Source: Hydractinia symbiolongicarpus
Taxonomy: Eukaryota > Cnidaria > Hydrozoa > Anthoathecata > Hydractiniidae
Direction: 5' to 3'
NCBI RefSeq assembly: GCF_029227915.1
Contig: NC_079878.1
Coordinates: 35,305,501 to 35,369,500 of the forward strand
DNA: 64,000 bases
How positions within the stretch are numbered: the first letter of the stretch is position 1; each line of letters opens with the position of its first letter. The position numbers and the translations under genes are program-made. Shown piece after piece: positions 49,201-62,779 of the stretch. A model generated the notes under the pieces. The model did not search any database and was not told where the DNA came from. It was given only the letters and a program-made list of their open reading frames with translations.

Positions 49201-49410
49201 AATCGTTTCACTGTTAAAAGCGGTGCAAGCTAGTAATGTCAGAAAAACATCGCTAAATACATGTTGGTACGAATATGTGGCGCAAGTGTTGTACCTGAAA
49301 CGGACTGATACCGTTAGAAAGTCAATGAAATGTAGTTTTGGAAACTGTCTCTATTTTCTCAGCGCGCGCTAACGGCTAGGATTGGTCCCACAGTAACAAA
49401 TGACTTATTT
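43300..49410 (+). repeat. Copy of the 28.25-34.35 kb block (offset 15055 bp)
   Basis: Landmarks correspond at a constant offset of 15055 bp: the TTAAAGGCGGTGC variant (28328 and 43383), the 73-bp deletion junction (32300 and 47355) and the TTATTTTTTTAAAT variant near 34350 and 49405. A few point differences exist, for example CCCAGTGGAATTCGTGAG at 47281-47298. Without the transposon the offset is 7694 bp, about 21 monomers. Confidence 0.82.
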
Positions 49411-49469
49411 TTTTAAATCTTTAAATAAAGCGCTACCACAGCGCCCAGTGTAATCGCTGAGTTCCAGCA

Positions 49470-51050
49470 ATCAAGTGAAGTTAAGAATAAAGTTATTTCT
49501 TGGAGTACACTTGCCTCATTTGTTACATTCACAAGGTCAAAGTCCAAAATCAGTTCAATTAAGTCCCACAGTCAATGGTTTCACTGGTAAAAGCGATGCA
49601 ACCTAGTAATATCAGAAACATATCGCAAAATACATGTTGGTACGAATATGAGACGCAAGCGTTGTACCTGAAACGGACTGATACCGTTAGAAAGTCAATG
49701 AAATGTAGTTTTGGAAAATGTCTCTATTTTCTCAGCGCGCGCTAACGGCTAGGATTGGTCCCACAGTAACAAATGACTTATTTATCTAAATTTTTTAATG
49801 AAACTCTACCACAGCGCCCAGTGTAATCGCTGAGATACAGCAATCATGTCAAATTAAGAAGAATGTTATTTTTTAGAGTCCAATTGTGTCATTTATCTCA
49901 TTTATAAAGTCAAACTCCAAAATCAGTTCAATTAAGTCTCACAGTCAATCGTTTCACTGTTAAAAGCGGTGCAAGCTAGTAATGTCAGAAAAATATCGCT
50001 AAATACATGTTGGTACGAATATGTGACGCAAGCGTTGTACCTGAAACGGACTGATACCGTTAGAAAGTCAATGAAATGTAGTTTTGGAAACTGTTTCTAT
50101 TTTCTCACCGCGCGCTAACGGCTAGGATTGGTCCCACAGTAACAAATGACTTATTTATCTAAATTTTTTAATGAAACTCTACCACAGCGCCCAGTGTAAT
50201 CGCGGAGATACAGCAATCATGTCAAATTAAGAAGAATGTTATTTTTTAGAGTCCAATTGTGTCATTTATCTCATTTATAAAGTCAAACTTCAAAATCAGT
50301 TCAATTAAGTCTCACAGTCAATCGTTTCACTGTTAAAAGCGGTGCAAGCTAGCAATGTCAGAAAAACATCGCTAAATACTTGTTGGTACGAATATGTGGC
50401 GCAAGCGTTGTACCTGAAACGGACTGATACCGTTAGAAAGTCAATGAAATGTAGTTTTGGAAACTGTCTCTATTTTCTCACCGCGCGCTAACGGCTAGGA
50501 TTGGTCCCACAGTAACAAATGACTTATTTATCTAAATTTTTTAATGAAACTCTACCACAGCGCCCAGTGTAATCGCGGAGATACAGCAATCATGTCAAAT
50601 TAAGAAGAATGTTATTTTTTAGAGTCCAATTGTGTCATTTATCTCATTTATAAAGTCAAACTCCAAAATCAGTTCAATTAAGTCTCACAGTCAATCGTTT
50701 CACTGTTAAAAGCGGTGCAAGCTAGCAATGTCAGAAAAACATCGCTAAATACATGTTGGTACGAATATGTGGCGCAAGCGTTGTACCTGAAACGGACTGA
50801 TACCGTTAGAAAGTCAATGAAATGTAGTTTTGGAAACTGTCTCTATTTTCTCACCGCGCGCTAACGGCTAGGATTGGTCCCACAGTAACAAATGACTTAT
50901 TTATCTAAATTTTTTAATGAAACTCTACCACAGCGCCCAGTGTAATCGCGGAGATACAGCAATCATGTCAAATTAAGAAGAATGTTATTTTTTAGAGTCC
51001 AATTGTGTCATTTATCTCATTTATAAAGTCAAACTCCAAAATCAGTTCAT
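49470..51050 (+). repeat. Satellite with single-monomer homogenisation
   Basis: Contains one monomer of the 34.4 kb type, then several 373-bp monomers of the CTCACCGCGCGC subtype that are almost identical to each other. It ends at a switch near 51050 (TCATTTAAGTCCAACAGTC) to the 51-60 kb repeat type. Confidence 0.7.
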
Positions 51051-54000
51051 TTAAGTCCAACAGTCAATCTCTTCACTGTTAAAAGCGATGCAAGCTAGTA
51101 ATGTCAGAAAAATATCGCTAAATACATGTTGGTACGAATGTGTGACGCAACCATTGTAGCTTAAAGGGACTGATGCAGTTAGAAATTCAATGAAATGTAG
51201 TTTATGCAACTGTGTATTTTTCCCCAGCGCGCGCTAACGGCTAGGATTGGTCCCACAGTAAAAAATGGCTTATTTATCTAAATTTTTATTTAAAGCGCTA
51301 CCACAGCACCCTGTGTAATCGCTGAGTTCCAGCAATCAAGTCAAGTTAAGAATAAAGTTATTTCTTGGAGTACACTTGCCTCATTTGTTACATTCACAAG
51401 GTCAAAGTCCAAAAGCAGTTCAAGTAAGTCCTGCAGTCAATGGTTTCACTGGTAAAAGCGATGCAACCTAGTAATATCAGAAACATATCGCTAAATACAT
51501 GTTGGTACCAATATGTGACGGAACCGCTGAAACTCAAACGGAGTGATACCGTTAGAAAGTCAATGAAATGTAGTTTTGGAAACTGTCTCTATTTTCTCAG
51601 CGCGCTAACAGCTAGGGTTGGTCCCACAGTAACAAATGACTTATTTATCTAAATTTTTTAATGAAACTCTACCACAGCGGCCAGTGTAATCGCTGAAATA
51701 CAGCAATCATGTCAAATTAAGAAGAATGTTATTTTTTAGAGTCCAATTGTGTCATTTATCTCATTTATAAAGTCAAACTCCAAAATCAGTTCAATTAAGT
51801 CTCACAGTCAATCGTTTCACTGTTAAAAGCGGTGCAAGCTAGTAATGTCAGAAAAACATCGCTAAATACATGTTGGTACGAATATGTGGCGCAGGCGCTG
51901 TACCTGAAACGGACTGTTACCGTTAGAAAGTCAATGAAATGTAGTTTTGGAAACTGTCTCTATTTTCACGGGACGCACTAACGGCTAGGATTTGTCTCAC
52001 AACAAGAAATGACTTATTTATCTCAATTTTTAAATAAAGCGTTACCACAGCGCCCAGTGTAATCGCTGAGTTCCAGCAATCAAGTGAAGTTAAGAATAAA
52101 GTTATTTCTTGGAGTACACTTGCCTCATTTGTTACATTCACAAGGTCAAAGTCCAAAATCAATTCAATTAAGTCCCACAGTCAATGGTTTCACTGGTAAA
52201 AGCGATGCAACCTAGTAATATCAGAAACATATCGCTAAATACATGTTGGTACCAATATGTGACGCAACCATTGAAACTCAAACGGACTGATACCGTTAGA
52301 AAGTCAATGAACTGTAGTTTTGGAAACTGTCTCTATTTTCTAAGCGCGCGCTAACGGCTAGGATTGGTCCCACTGTAACAAATGACTTATTTATCTAAAT
52401 TGTTAAACAAAGCGCTGCCACAGCGCCCAGTGTAATTGCTGAGATACAGCAATCATGTCAAATTAAGAAGAATGTTATTTTTTAGAGTCCAATTGTGTCA
52501 TTTATCTCATTTATAAAGTCAAAGTCCAAAATGAGTTCAATTAAGTCTCACAATCAATCGTTTCACTGTTAAAAGCGGTGCAAGCTAGTAATGTCCGAAA
52601 AATATCGCTTAATACATGTTGGTACGAATATGTGACGCAAGCGTTGTACCTGAAACGGACTGATACGGTTAGAAAGTCAATGAAATGTAGTTTTGGAAAC
52701 TGTCTCTATTTTCTCAGCGCTCGCTAACGGCTAGGATTGGTCCCACAGTAACAAATGACTTATTTATCTAACTTTTTAAATGAAACGCTACCACAGCGCC
52801 CAGTGTAATCGCTGAGATACAGCAATCATGTCAAAATAAGAAGAATATTATTTTTCAGAGTCCAATTGTGTTATTTATCTCATTTATAAAGTCAAAGTCC
52901 AAAATCAGTTCAATTAAGTCTCACAGTCAATCGTTTCACTGTTAAAAGCGGTGCAAGCTACTAATGTCAGAAAAATATCGCTAAATACATGTTGGTACGA
53001 ATATGTGACGCAGCCGTTTTAACTCAAACGGATTGATACCGATAGGAATTTATGGAAATGTAATTTTTGAAACAGTCTCTATTTCTTTACGCGCGCTAAG
53101 GGCTAGGATTGGTCCCACGGTAAAAAATGGCTTATTTATCTAAATTTTTATTTAAGGCGCTACCACAGCGCCTAGTGTAATCGCTGAGTTCCAGCAATCA
53201 AGTCAAGTTAAGAATAAAGTTATTTCTTGGAGTACACTTGCCTCATTTGTTACATTCACAAGGTCAAAGTCCAAAACCAGTTCAATAAAGTCCCACAGTC
53301 AATGGTTTCACTGGTAAAAACGATGCCACCTAGTAATGTCAAAAGAATATCGCTAAACACATGTTGGTACGAATATGAAACGCAAGCATTGTACCTGAAA
53401 CGGACTAATACCGTGAGAAAGTCAATGAAATGTAGTTTTGGAAACTGTCTCTCTTCTCTGGGCGCGCGCTAACGGCTTGGATTGGTCCCACAGTAACAAA
53501 TGACTTATTTATATAAATTTTTTAATGAAACGCTACCACAGCGCCCAGTGTAATCGCTGAGATACAGCAATCATGTTAATTTAAGAAGAATGTTACTTTT
53601 TAGAGTCCAATTGTGTCATTTATCTCATTTATAAAGTCAAAGTCCACAATCAGTTCAATTAACTCTCACAGTCAATCGTTTCACTGTTAAAAGCGATGCA
53701 AGCTAGTAATGTCAGAAAAATATCGCTAAATCCATGTTGGTACAAATATGAGACGCAAGCGTTGTACCTGAAACGGAATGATACCGTTAGAAAGTCAATG
53801 AAATTTAGTTTTGGAAACTGTCTCCATTTTCTCAGCGCGCTCTAACGGCTAGGATTGGTCCCACAATAACAAATGAATTATTTATGTAAATTTTTTAATG
53901 AAACTCTACCACAGCGCCCAGTGTAATCGCGGAGATACAGCAATCATGTCAAATTAAGAAGAATGTTATTTTTTAGAGTCCAATTGTGTCATTTATCTCA

Positions 54001-57000
54001 TTTATAAAGTCAAACTCCAAAATCAGTTCAATTAAGTCTCACAGTCAATCGTTTCACTGTTAAAAGCGGTGCAAGCTAGCAATGTCAGAAAAACATCGCT
54101 AAATACATGTTGGTACGAATATGTGGCGCAAGCGTTATACCTGAAACGGACTGATACCGTTAGAAAGTCAATGAAATGTAGTTTTGGAAACTGTCTCTAT
54201 TTTCTCACCGCGCGCTAACGGCTAGGATTGGTCCCACAGTAACAAATGACTTATTTATCTAAATTTTTTAATGAAACTCTACCACAGCGCCCAGTGTAAT
54301 CGCGGAGATACAGCAATCATGTCAAATTAAGAAGAATGTTATTTTTTAGAGTCCAATTGTGTCATTTATCTCATTTATAAAGTCAATGTGCAAAATCAGT
54401 TCATTTAAGTCCAACAGTCAATCTCTTCACTGTTAAAAGCGATGCAAGCTAGTAATGTCAGAAAAATATCGCTAAATACATGTTGGTACGAATATGTGAC
54501 GCAACCATTGTAGCTTAAAGGGACTGATGCAGTTAGAAATTCAATGAAATGTAGTTTATGCAACTGTGTATTTTTCCCCAGCGCGCGCTAACGGCTAGGA
54601 TTGGTCCCACAGTAAAAAATGGCTTATTTATCTAAATTTTTATTTAAAGCGCTACCACAGCACCCTGTGTAATCGCTGAGTTCCAGCAATCAAGTCAAGT
54701 TAAGAATAAAGTTATTTCTTGGAGTACACTTGCCTCATTTGTTACATTCACAAGGTCAAAGTCCAAAAGCAGTTCAATTAAGTCCTGCAGTCAATGGTTT
54801 CACTGGTAAAAGCGATGCAACCTAGTAATATCAGAAACATATCGCTAAATACATGTTGGTACCAATATGTGACAGAACCGCTGAAACTCAAACGGAGTGA
54901 TACCGTTAGAAAGTCAATGAAATGTAGTTTTGGAAACTGTCTCTATTTTCTCAGCGCGCTAACAGCTAGGGTTGGTCCCACAGTAACAAATGACTTATTT
55001 ATCTAAATTTTTTAATGAAACTCTACCACAGCGGCCAGTGTAATCGCTGAGATACAGCAATCATGTCAAATTAAGAAGAATGTTATTTTTTAGAGTCCAA
55101 TTGTGTCATTTATCTCATTTATAAAGTCAAACTCCAAAATCAGTTCAATTAAGTCTCACAGTCAATCGTTTCACTGTTAAAAGCGATGCAACCTAGTAAT
55201 ATCAGAAACATATCGCTAAATACATGTTGGTACCAATATGTGACGCAACCATTGAAACTCAAACGGACTGATACCGTTAGAAAGTCAATGAACTGTAGTT
55301 TTGGAAACTGTCTCTATTTTCTAAGCGCGCGCTAACGGCTAGGATTGGTCCCACTGTAACAAATGACTTATTTATCTAAATTGTTAAACAAAGCGCTGCC
55401 ACAGCGCCCAGTGTAATTGCTGAGATACAGCAATCATGTCAAATTAAGAAGAATGTTATTTTTTAGAGTCCAATTGTGTCATTTATCTCATTTATAAAGT
55501 CAAAGTCCAAAATGAGTTCAATTAAGTCTCACAATCAATCGTTTCACTGTTAAAAGCGGTGCAAGCTAGTAATGTCCGAAAAATATCGCTTAATACATGT
55601 TGGTACGAATATGTGACGCAAGCGTTGTACCTGAAACGGACTGATACGGTTAGAAAGTCAATGAAATGTAGTTTTGGAAACTGTCTCTATTTTCTCAGCG
55701 CTCGCTAACGGCTAGGATTGGTCCCACAGTAACAAATGACTTATTTATCTAACTTTTTAAATGAAACGCTACCACAGCGCCCAGTGTAATCGCTGAGATA
55801 CAGCAATCATGTCAAAATAAGAAGAATATTATTTTTCAGAGTCCAATTGTGTTATTTATCTCATTTATAAAGTCAAAGTCCAAAATCAGTTCAATTAAGT
55901 CTCACAGTCAATCGTTTCACTGTTAAAAGCGGTGCAAGCTACTAATGTCAGAAAAATATCGCTAAATACATGTTGGTACGAATATGTGACGCAGCCGTTT
56001 TAACTCAAACGGATTGATACCGATAGGAATTTATGGAAATGTAATTTTTGAAACAGTCTCTATTTCTTTACGCGCGCTAAGGGCTAGGATTGGTCCCACG
56101 GTAAAAAATGGCTTATTTATCTAAATTTTTATTTAAGGCGCTACCACAGCGCCTAGTGTAATCGCTGAGTTCCAGCAATCAAGTCAAGTTAAGAATAAAG
56201 TTATTTCTTGGAGTACACTTGCCTCATTTGTTACATTCACAAGGTCAAAGTCCAAAACCAGTTCAATAAAGTCCCACAGTCAATGGTTTCACTGGTAAAA
56301 ACGATGCCACCTAGTAATGTCAAAAGAATATCGCTAAACACATGTTGGTACGAATATGAAACGCAAGCATTGTACCTGAAACGGACTAATACCGTGAGAA
56401 AGTCAATGAAATGTAGTTTTGGAAACTGTCTCTCTTCTCTGGGCGCGCGCTAACGGCTTGGATTGGTCCCACAATAACAAATGAATTATTTATGTAAATT
56501 TTTTAATGAAACTCTACCACAGCGCCCAGTGTAATCGCGGAGATACAGCAATCATGTCAAATTAAGAAGAATGTTATTTTTTAGAGTCCAATTGTGTCAT
56601 TTATCTCATTTATAAAGTCAAACTCCAAAATCAGTTCAATTAAGTCTCACAGTCAATCGTTTCACTGTTAAAAGCGGTGCAAGCTAGCAATGTCAGAAAA
56701 ACATCGCTAAATACATGTTGGTACGAATATGTGGCGCAAGCGTTATACCTGAAACGGACTGATACCGTTAGAAAGTCAATGAAATGTAGTTTTGGAAACT
56801 GTCTCTATTTTCTCACCGCGCGCTAACGGCTAGGATTGGTCCCACAGTAACAAATGACTTATTTATCTAAATTTTTTAATGAAACTCTACCACAGCGCCC
56901 AGTGTAATCGCGGAGATACAGCAATCATGTCAAATTAAGAAGAATGTTATTTTTTAGAGTCCAATTGTGTCATTTATCTCATTTATAAAGTCAATGTGCA

Positions 57001-59830
57001 AAATCAGTTCATTTAAGTCCAACAGTCAATCTCTTCACTGTTAAAAGCGATGCAAGCTAGTAATGTCAGAAAAATATCGCTAAATACATGTTGGTACGAA
57101 TATGTGACGCAACCATTGTAGCTTAAAGGGACTGATGCAGTTAGAAATTCAATGAAATGTAGTTTATGCAACTGTGTATTTTTCCCCAGCGCGCGCTAAC
57201 GGCTAGGATTGGTCCCACAGTAAAAAATGGCTTATTTATCTAAATTTTTATTTAAAGCGCTACCACAGCACCCTGTGTAATCGCTGAGTTCCAGCAATCA
57301 AGTCAAGTTAAGAATAAAGTTATTTCTTGGAGTACACTTGCCTCATTTGTTACATTCACAAGGTCAAAGTCCAAAAGCAGTTCAATTAAGTCCTGCAGTC
57401 AATGGTTTCACTGGTAAAAGCGATGCAACCTAGTAATATCAGAAACATATCGCTAAATACATGTTGGTACCAATATGTGACAGAACCGCTGAAACTCAAA
57501 CGGAGTGATACCGTTAGAAAGTCAATGAAATGTAGTTTTGGAAACTGTCTCTATTTTCTCAGCGCGCTAACAGCTAGGGTTGGTCCCACAGTAACAAATG
57601 ACTTATTTATCTAAATTTTTTAATGAAACTCTACCACAGCGGCCAGTGTAATCGCTGAGATACAGCAATCATGTCAAATTAAGAAGAATGTTATTTTTTA
57701 GAGTCCAATTGTGTCATTTATCTCATTTATAAAGTCAAACTCCAAAATCAGTTCAATTAAGTCTCACAGTCAATCGTTTCACTGTTAAAAGCGGTGCAAG
57801 CTAGTAATGTCAGAAAAACATCGCTAAATACATGTTGGTACGAATATGTGGCGCAGGCGCTGTACCTGAAACGGACTGTTACCGTTAGAAAGTCAATGAA
57901 ATGTAGTTTTGGAAACTGTCTCTATTTTCACGGGACGCGCTAACGGCTAGGATTTGTCTCACAACAAGAAATGACTTATTTATCTCAATTTTTAAATAAA
58001 GCGTTACCACAGCGCCCAGTGTAATCGCTGAGTTCCAGCAATCAAGTGAAGTTAAGAATAAAGTTATTTCTTGGAGTACACTTGCCTCATTTGTTACATT
58101 CACAAGGTCAAAGTCCAAAATCAATTCAATTAAGTCCCACAGTCAATGGTTTCACTGGTAAAAGCGATGCAACCTAGTAATATCAGAAACATATCGCTAA
58201 ATACATGTTGGTACCAATATGTGACGCAACCATTGAAACTCAAACGGACTGATACCGTTAGAAAGTCAATGAACTGTAGTTTTGGAAACTGTCTCTATTT
58301 TCTAAGCGCGCGCTAACGGCTAGGATTGGTCCCACTGTAACAAATGACTTATTTATCTAAATTGTTAAACAAAGCGCTGCCACAGCGCCCAGTGTAATTG
58401 CTGAGATACAGCAATCATGTCAAATTAAGAAGAATGTTATTTTTTAGAGTCCAATTGTGTCATTTATCTCATTTATAAAGTCAAAGTCCAAAATGAGTTC
58501 AATTAAGTCTCACAATCAATCGTTTCACTGTTAAAAGCGGTGCAAGCTAGTAATGTCCGAAAAATATCGCTTAATACATGTTGGTACGAATATGTGACGC
58601 AAGCGTTGTACCTGAAACGGACTGATACGGTTAGAAAGTCAATGAAATGTAGTTTTGGAAACTGTCTCTATTTTCTCAGCGCTCGCTAACGGCTAGGATT
58701 GGTCCCACAGTAACAAATGACTTATTTATCTAACTTTTTAAATGAAACGCTACCACAGCGCCCAGTGTAATCGCTGAGATACAGCAATCATGTCAAAATA
58801 AGAAGAATATTATTTTTCAGAGTCCAATTGTGTTATTTATCTCATTTATAAAGTCAAAGTCCAAAATCAGTTCAATTAAGTCTCACAGTCAATCGTTTCA
58901 CTGTTAAAAGCGGTGCAAGCTACTAATGTCAGAAAAATATCGCTAAATACATGTTGGTACGAATATGTGACGCAGCTGTTTTAACTCAAACGGATTGATA
59001 CCGATAGGAATTTATGGAAATGTAATTTTTGAAACAGTCTCTATTTCTTTACGCGCGCTAAGGGCTAGGATTGGTCCCACAGTAAAAAATGGCTTATTTA
59101 TCTAAATTTTTATTTAAGGCGCTACCACAGCGCCTAGTGTAATCGCTGAGTTCCAGCAATCAAGTCAAGTTAAGAATAAAGTTATTTCTTGGAGTACACT
59201 TGCCTCATTTGTTACATTCACAAGGTCAAAGTCCAAAACCAGTTCAATAAAGTCCCACAGTCAATGGTTTCACTGGTAAAAACGATGCCACCTAGTAATG
59301 TCAAAAGAATATCGCTAAACACATGTTGGTACGAATATGAAACGCAAGCATTGTACCTGAAACGGACTAATACCGTGAGAAAGTCAATGAAATGTAGTTT
59401 TGGAAACTGTCTCTCTTCTCTGGGCGCGCGCTAACGGCTTGGATTGGTCCCACAGTAACAAATGACTTATTTATATAAATTTTTTAATGAAACGCTACCA
59501 CAGCGCCCAGTGTAATCGCTGAGATACAGCAATCATGTTAATTTAAGAAGAATGCTACTTTTTAGAGTCCAATTGTGTCATTTATCTCATTTATAAAGTC
59601 AAAGTCCACAATCAGTTCAATTAACTCTCACAGTCAATCGTTTCACTGTTAAAAGCGATGCAAGCTAGTAATGTCAGAAAAATATCGCTAAATCCATGTT
59701 GGTACAAATATGAGACGCAAGCGTTGTACCTGAAACGGAATGATACCGTTAGAAAGTCAATGAAATGTAGTTTTGGAAACTGTCTCCATTTTCTCATCGC
59801 GCGCTAACGGCTAGGATTGGTCCCACAATA
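51050..59830 (+). repeat. HOR block with 9-mer and 7-mer units (average 2981 bp)
   Basis: The segment starting TCAATGGTTTCACTGG after TCCTGCAG recurs at 51440, 54794 and 57402 (spacings 3354 and 2608 bp, nine and seven monomers). A second landmark recurs at 53227, 56208 and 59189 (2981 bp each). The second unit lacks one monomer at about 55185 and another at about 56470 relative to the first unit. Confidence 0.82.
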
Positions 59831-60099
59831 ACAAATGAATTATTTATGTAAATTTTTAAATTAAACTCTGCCACAGCGCCCAGTGTAATCGCTGAGATAC
59901 AGCAATCATGTCAAATTAAGAAGAATGTTATTTTTTAGAGTCCAATTGTGTCATTTATCTCATTTATGAAGTCAAACTCCAAAATCAGTTTAATTAAGTC
60001 TCACAGTCAATTGTTTCACTGTTAAAAGCGGTGCAAGCTAGTAATGTCAGAATAATATCGCTAAATACATGTTGGTACGAATATGTGACGCAACCGTGG

Positions 60100-62200
60100 T
60101 TACTCAAACGGACTGATACCGTTAGAAAGTCCATGAAATGTAGTTTTTAAATCTGTCTCTATTTCTTCAGCGGGCGCTAACGGCTAGGATTGGTCCCACA
60201 GTACAAATTGACTTTATTATCTAAATTTTTAAACAAAGCGCTGCCACAGCGCCCTGTGTAACTGCTAAGTTCCAGTAATCAAGTCATATTAGGAAGAATG
60301 TTATTTCTTGGAGTCCAATTGTGTCATTTATCTCATTTATAAAGTCAATGTGCAAAAACAGTTCAATTAAGTCCCACGGTCAAAATCTTCACTGTTAAAA
60401 GCGATGCAAGCTAGTAATATCAGAAAATATCGCTAAATACATGTTGGTACAAATATGTGACGCAACCGTTGTAGCTTAAAAGCACTGATACTGTTAGGAA
60501 TTCAATGAAATGTAGTTTATGTAACTGTGTCTTTTTCCCCAGCGCGCGCTGACGGCTAGGATTGGTCCCACAGAAAAAAATGACTTATTTATCTAAACTT
60601 TTAAATAAAGCGCTATTACAGCGCCCAGTGTAATCGCTGAGTTCCAGCAATCAAGTCAAGTTAAGAATAAAGTTATTTCTTGGAGTACACTAATCAAGTC
60701 AAATTAGGAAGAATGTTATTTCTTGGAGTCCAATTGTGTCATTTATCTCATTTATAAGGTCAATGTGCAAAAACAGTTCAATTAAGTCCCACAGTCAAAA
60801 TCTTCACTGTTAAAAGCGATGCAAGCTAGTAATGTCAGAAAATATCGCTAAATACATGTTGGTACGAATATGTGACGCAACCGTTGTAGCTTAAAAGCAC
60901 TGATACTGTTAGGAATTCAATGAAATGTAGTTTATGTAACTGTGTCTTTTTCCCCAGCGCGCTGACGGCTAGGATTGGTCCCACAGAAAAAAATGACTTA
61001 TTTATCTAAACTTTTAAATAAAGCGCTATTACAGCGCCCAGTGTAATCGCTGAGTTCCTGCAATCAAGTCAAGTTAAGAATAAAGTTATTTCTTGGAGTA
61101 CACTTGCCGCATTTGTTACATTCACAAGGTCGAAGTCCAAAATCAGCTCAATTAAGTCTCACAGCCAATCGTTTCACTGTTAAAAGCGATGCAAGCTAGT
61201 AATGTCAGAAAAACATCGCTAAATACATGTTGGTACAAATATGAGACGCAAGCGTTGTACCTGAAACGGAATGATGCCGTTAGAAAGTCAATGAAATGTA
61301 GTTTTGGAAACTGTCTCCATTTTTTCAGCGCGCGCTAACGGCTAGGATTGGTCCCACAATAACAAATGACTTATTTATGTAAATTTTTAAATTAAACTCT
61401 GCCACAGCGCCCAGTGTAATCGCTGAGATACAGCAAACATATCAAAAAAAGAAGAATGTTATTTTTCAGGGTCCAATTGTGTCATTTATCTCATTTATGA
61501 AGTCAAACTCCAAAATCAGTTTAATTAAGTCTCACAGTCAATCGTTTCACTGTTAAAAGCGGTGCAAGCTAGTAATGTCAGAAAAATATCGCTAAATACA
61601 TGTTGGTACGAATATGTGACGCAACCGTGGTTACTCAAACGGACTGATACCGTTAGAAAGTCCATGAAATGTAGCTTTTAAATCTGTCTCTATTTCTTCA
61701 GCGGGCGCTAACGGCTAGGATTGGTCCCACAGTACAAATTGACTTAATTATCTAAATTTTTAAACAAAGCGCTGCCACAGCGCCCTGTGTAACTGCTAAG
61801 TTCCAGTAATCAAGTCAAATTAGGAAGAATGTTATTTCTTGGAGTCCAATTGTGTCATTTATCTCATTTATAAAGTCAATGTGCAAAAACAGTTCAATTA
61901 AGTCCCACAGTCAAAATCTTTACTGTTAAAAGCGATGCAAGCTAGTAATGTCAGAAAATATCGCTAAATACATGTTGGTACGAATATGTGACGCAACCGT
62001 TGTAGCTTAAAAGCACTGATACTGTTAGGAATTCAATGAAATGTAGTTTATGTAACTGTGTCTTTTTCCCCAGCGCGCGCTGACGGCTAGGATTGGTCCC
62101 AAAGAAAAAAATGACTTATTTATCTAAACTTTTAAATAAAGCGCTATTACAGCGCCCAGTGTAATCGCTGAGTTCCAGCAATCAAGTCAAGTTAAGAATA
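60100..62200 (+). repeat. Partial 4-monomer repeat (1531-bp offset)
   Basis: The variant CAGCGGGCGCTAACGG occurs at 60168 and 61699, and the following monomers with GTCAAAATCTT and GCGCTATTACAGCGCC correspond in order. The offset is not an exact multiple of the monomer because the first unit contains a 43-bp duplication near 60690. Confidence 0.7.
60649..60734 (+). repeat. 43-bp out-of-register duplication
   Basis: AATCAAGTC at 60649 is followed by TTATTTCTTGGAGTACACT; at 60692 AATCAAGTC starts again and runs through TTATTTCTTGGAGTCCAATT. The two halves come from different monomer subtypes (AAGTTAAGAATAAAG and AAATTAGGAAGAATG), so this is a junction between two monomers rather than a simple slippage. 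Confidence 0.8.
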
Positions 62201-62779
62201 AAGTTATTTCTTGGAGTACCCTTGCCGCATTTGTTACATTCACAAGGTCAAAGTCCAAAATCAGCTCAATTAAGTCTCACAGTCAATCGTTTCACTGTTA
62301 AAAGCGATGCAAGCTAGTAATGTCAGAAAAACATCGCTAAATACATGTTGGTACGAATATGAGACGCAAGCGTTGTACCTAAAACGGACTGATACCGTTA
62401 GAAAGTTAATGAAATGTAGTTTTGGAAACTGTCTCTATTTTCTCTGCACGCGCTAACGGCTAGGATTGGTCCAACAGTACAAATTGACTCATTTATCTAA
62501 ATTTTCAAATCAAACGCTGCCACAGCGCCCAGTGTAATCGCTGAGATACAGCAATCATGTCACATTAAGAAGAATGTTTTTTTTAGAGTCCAATTGTGTC
62601 ATTTATCTTATTTATAAAGTCAAAGTCCAAAATCAGTTCAATTAAGTCTCACAGTCAATCGTTTCACTGTTAAAAGCGATGCAAGCTAGTAATGTCTGAA
62701 AAATATCGCTAAATACATGTTGGTACGAATATGAGACGCAAGCGTTGTACCTGAAACGAACTGATACCGTTAGAAAGTC

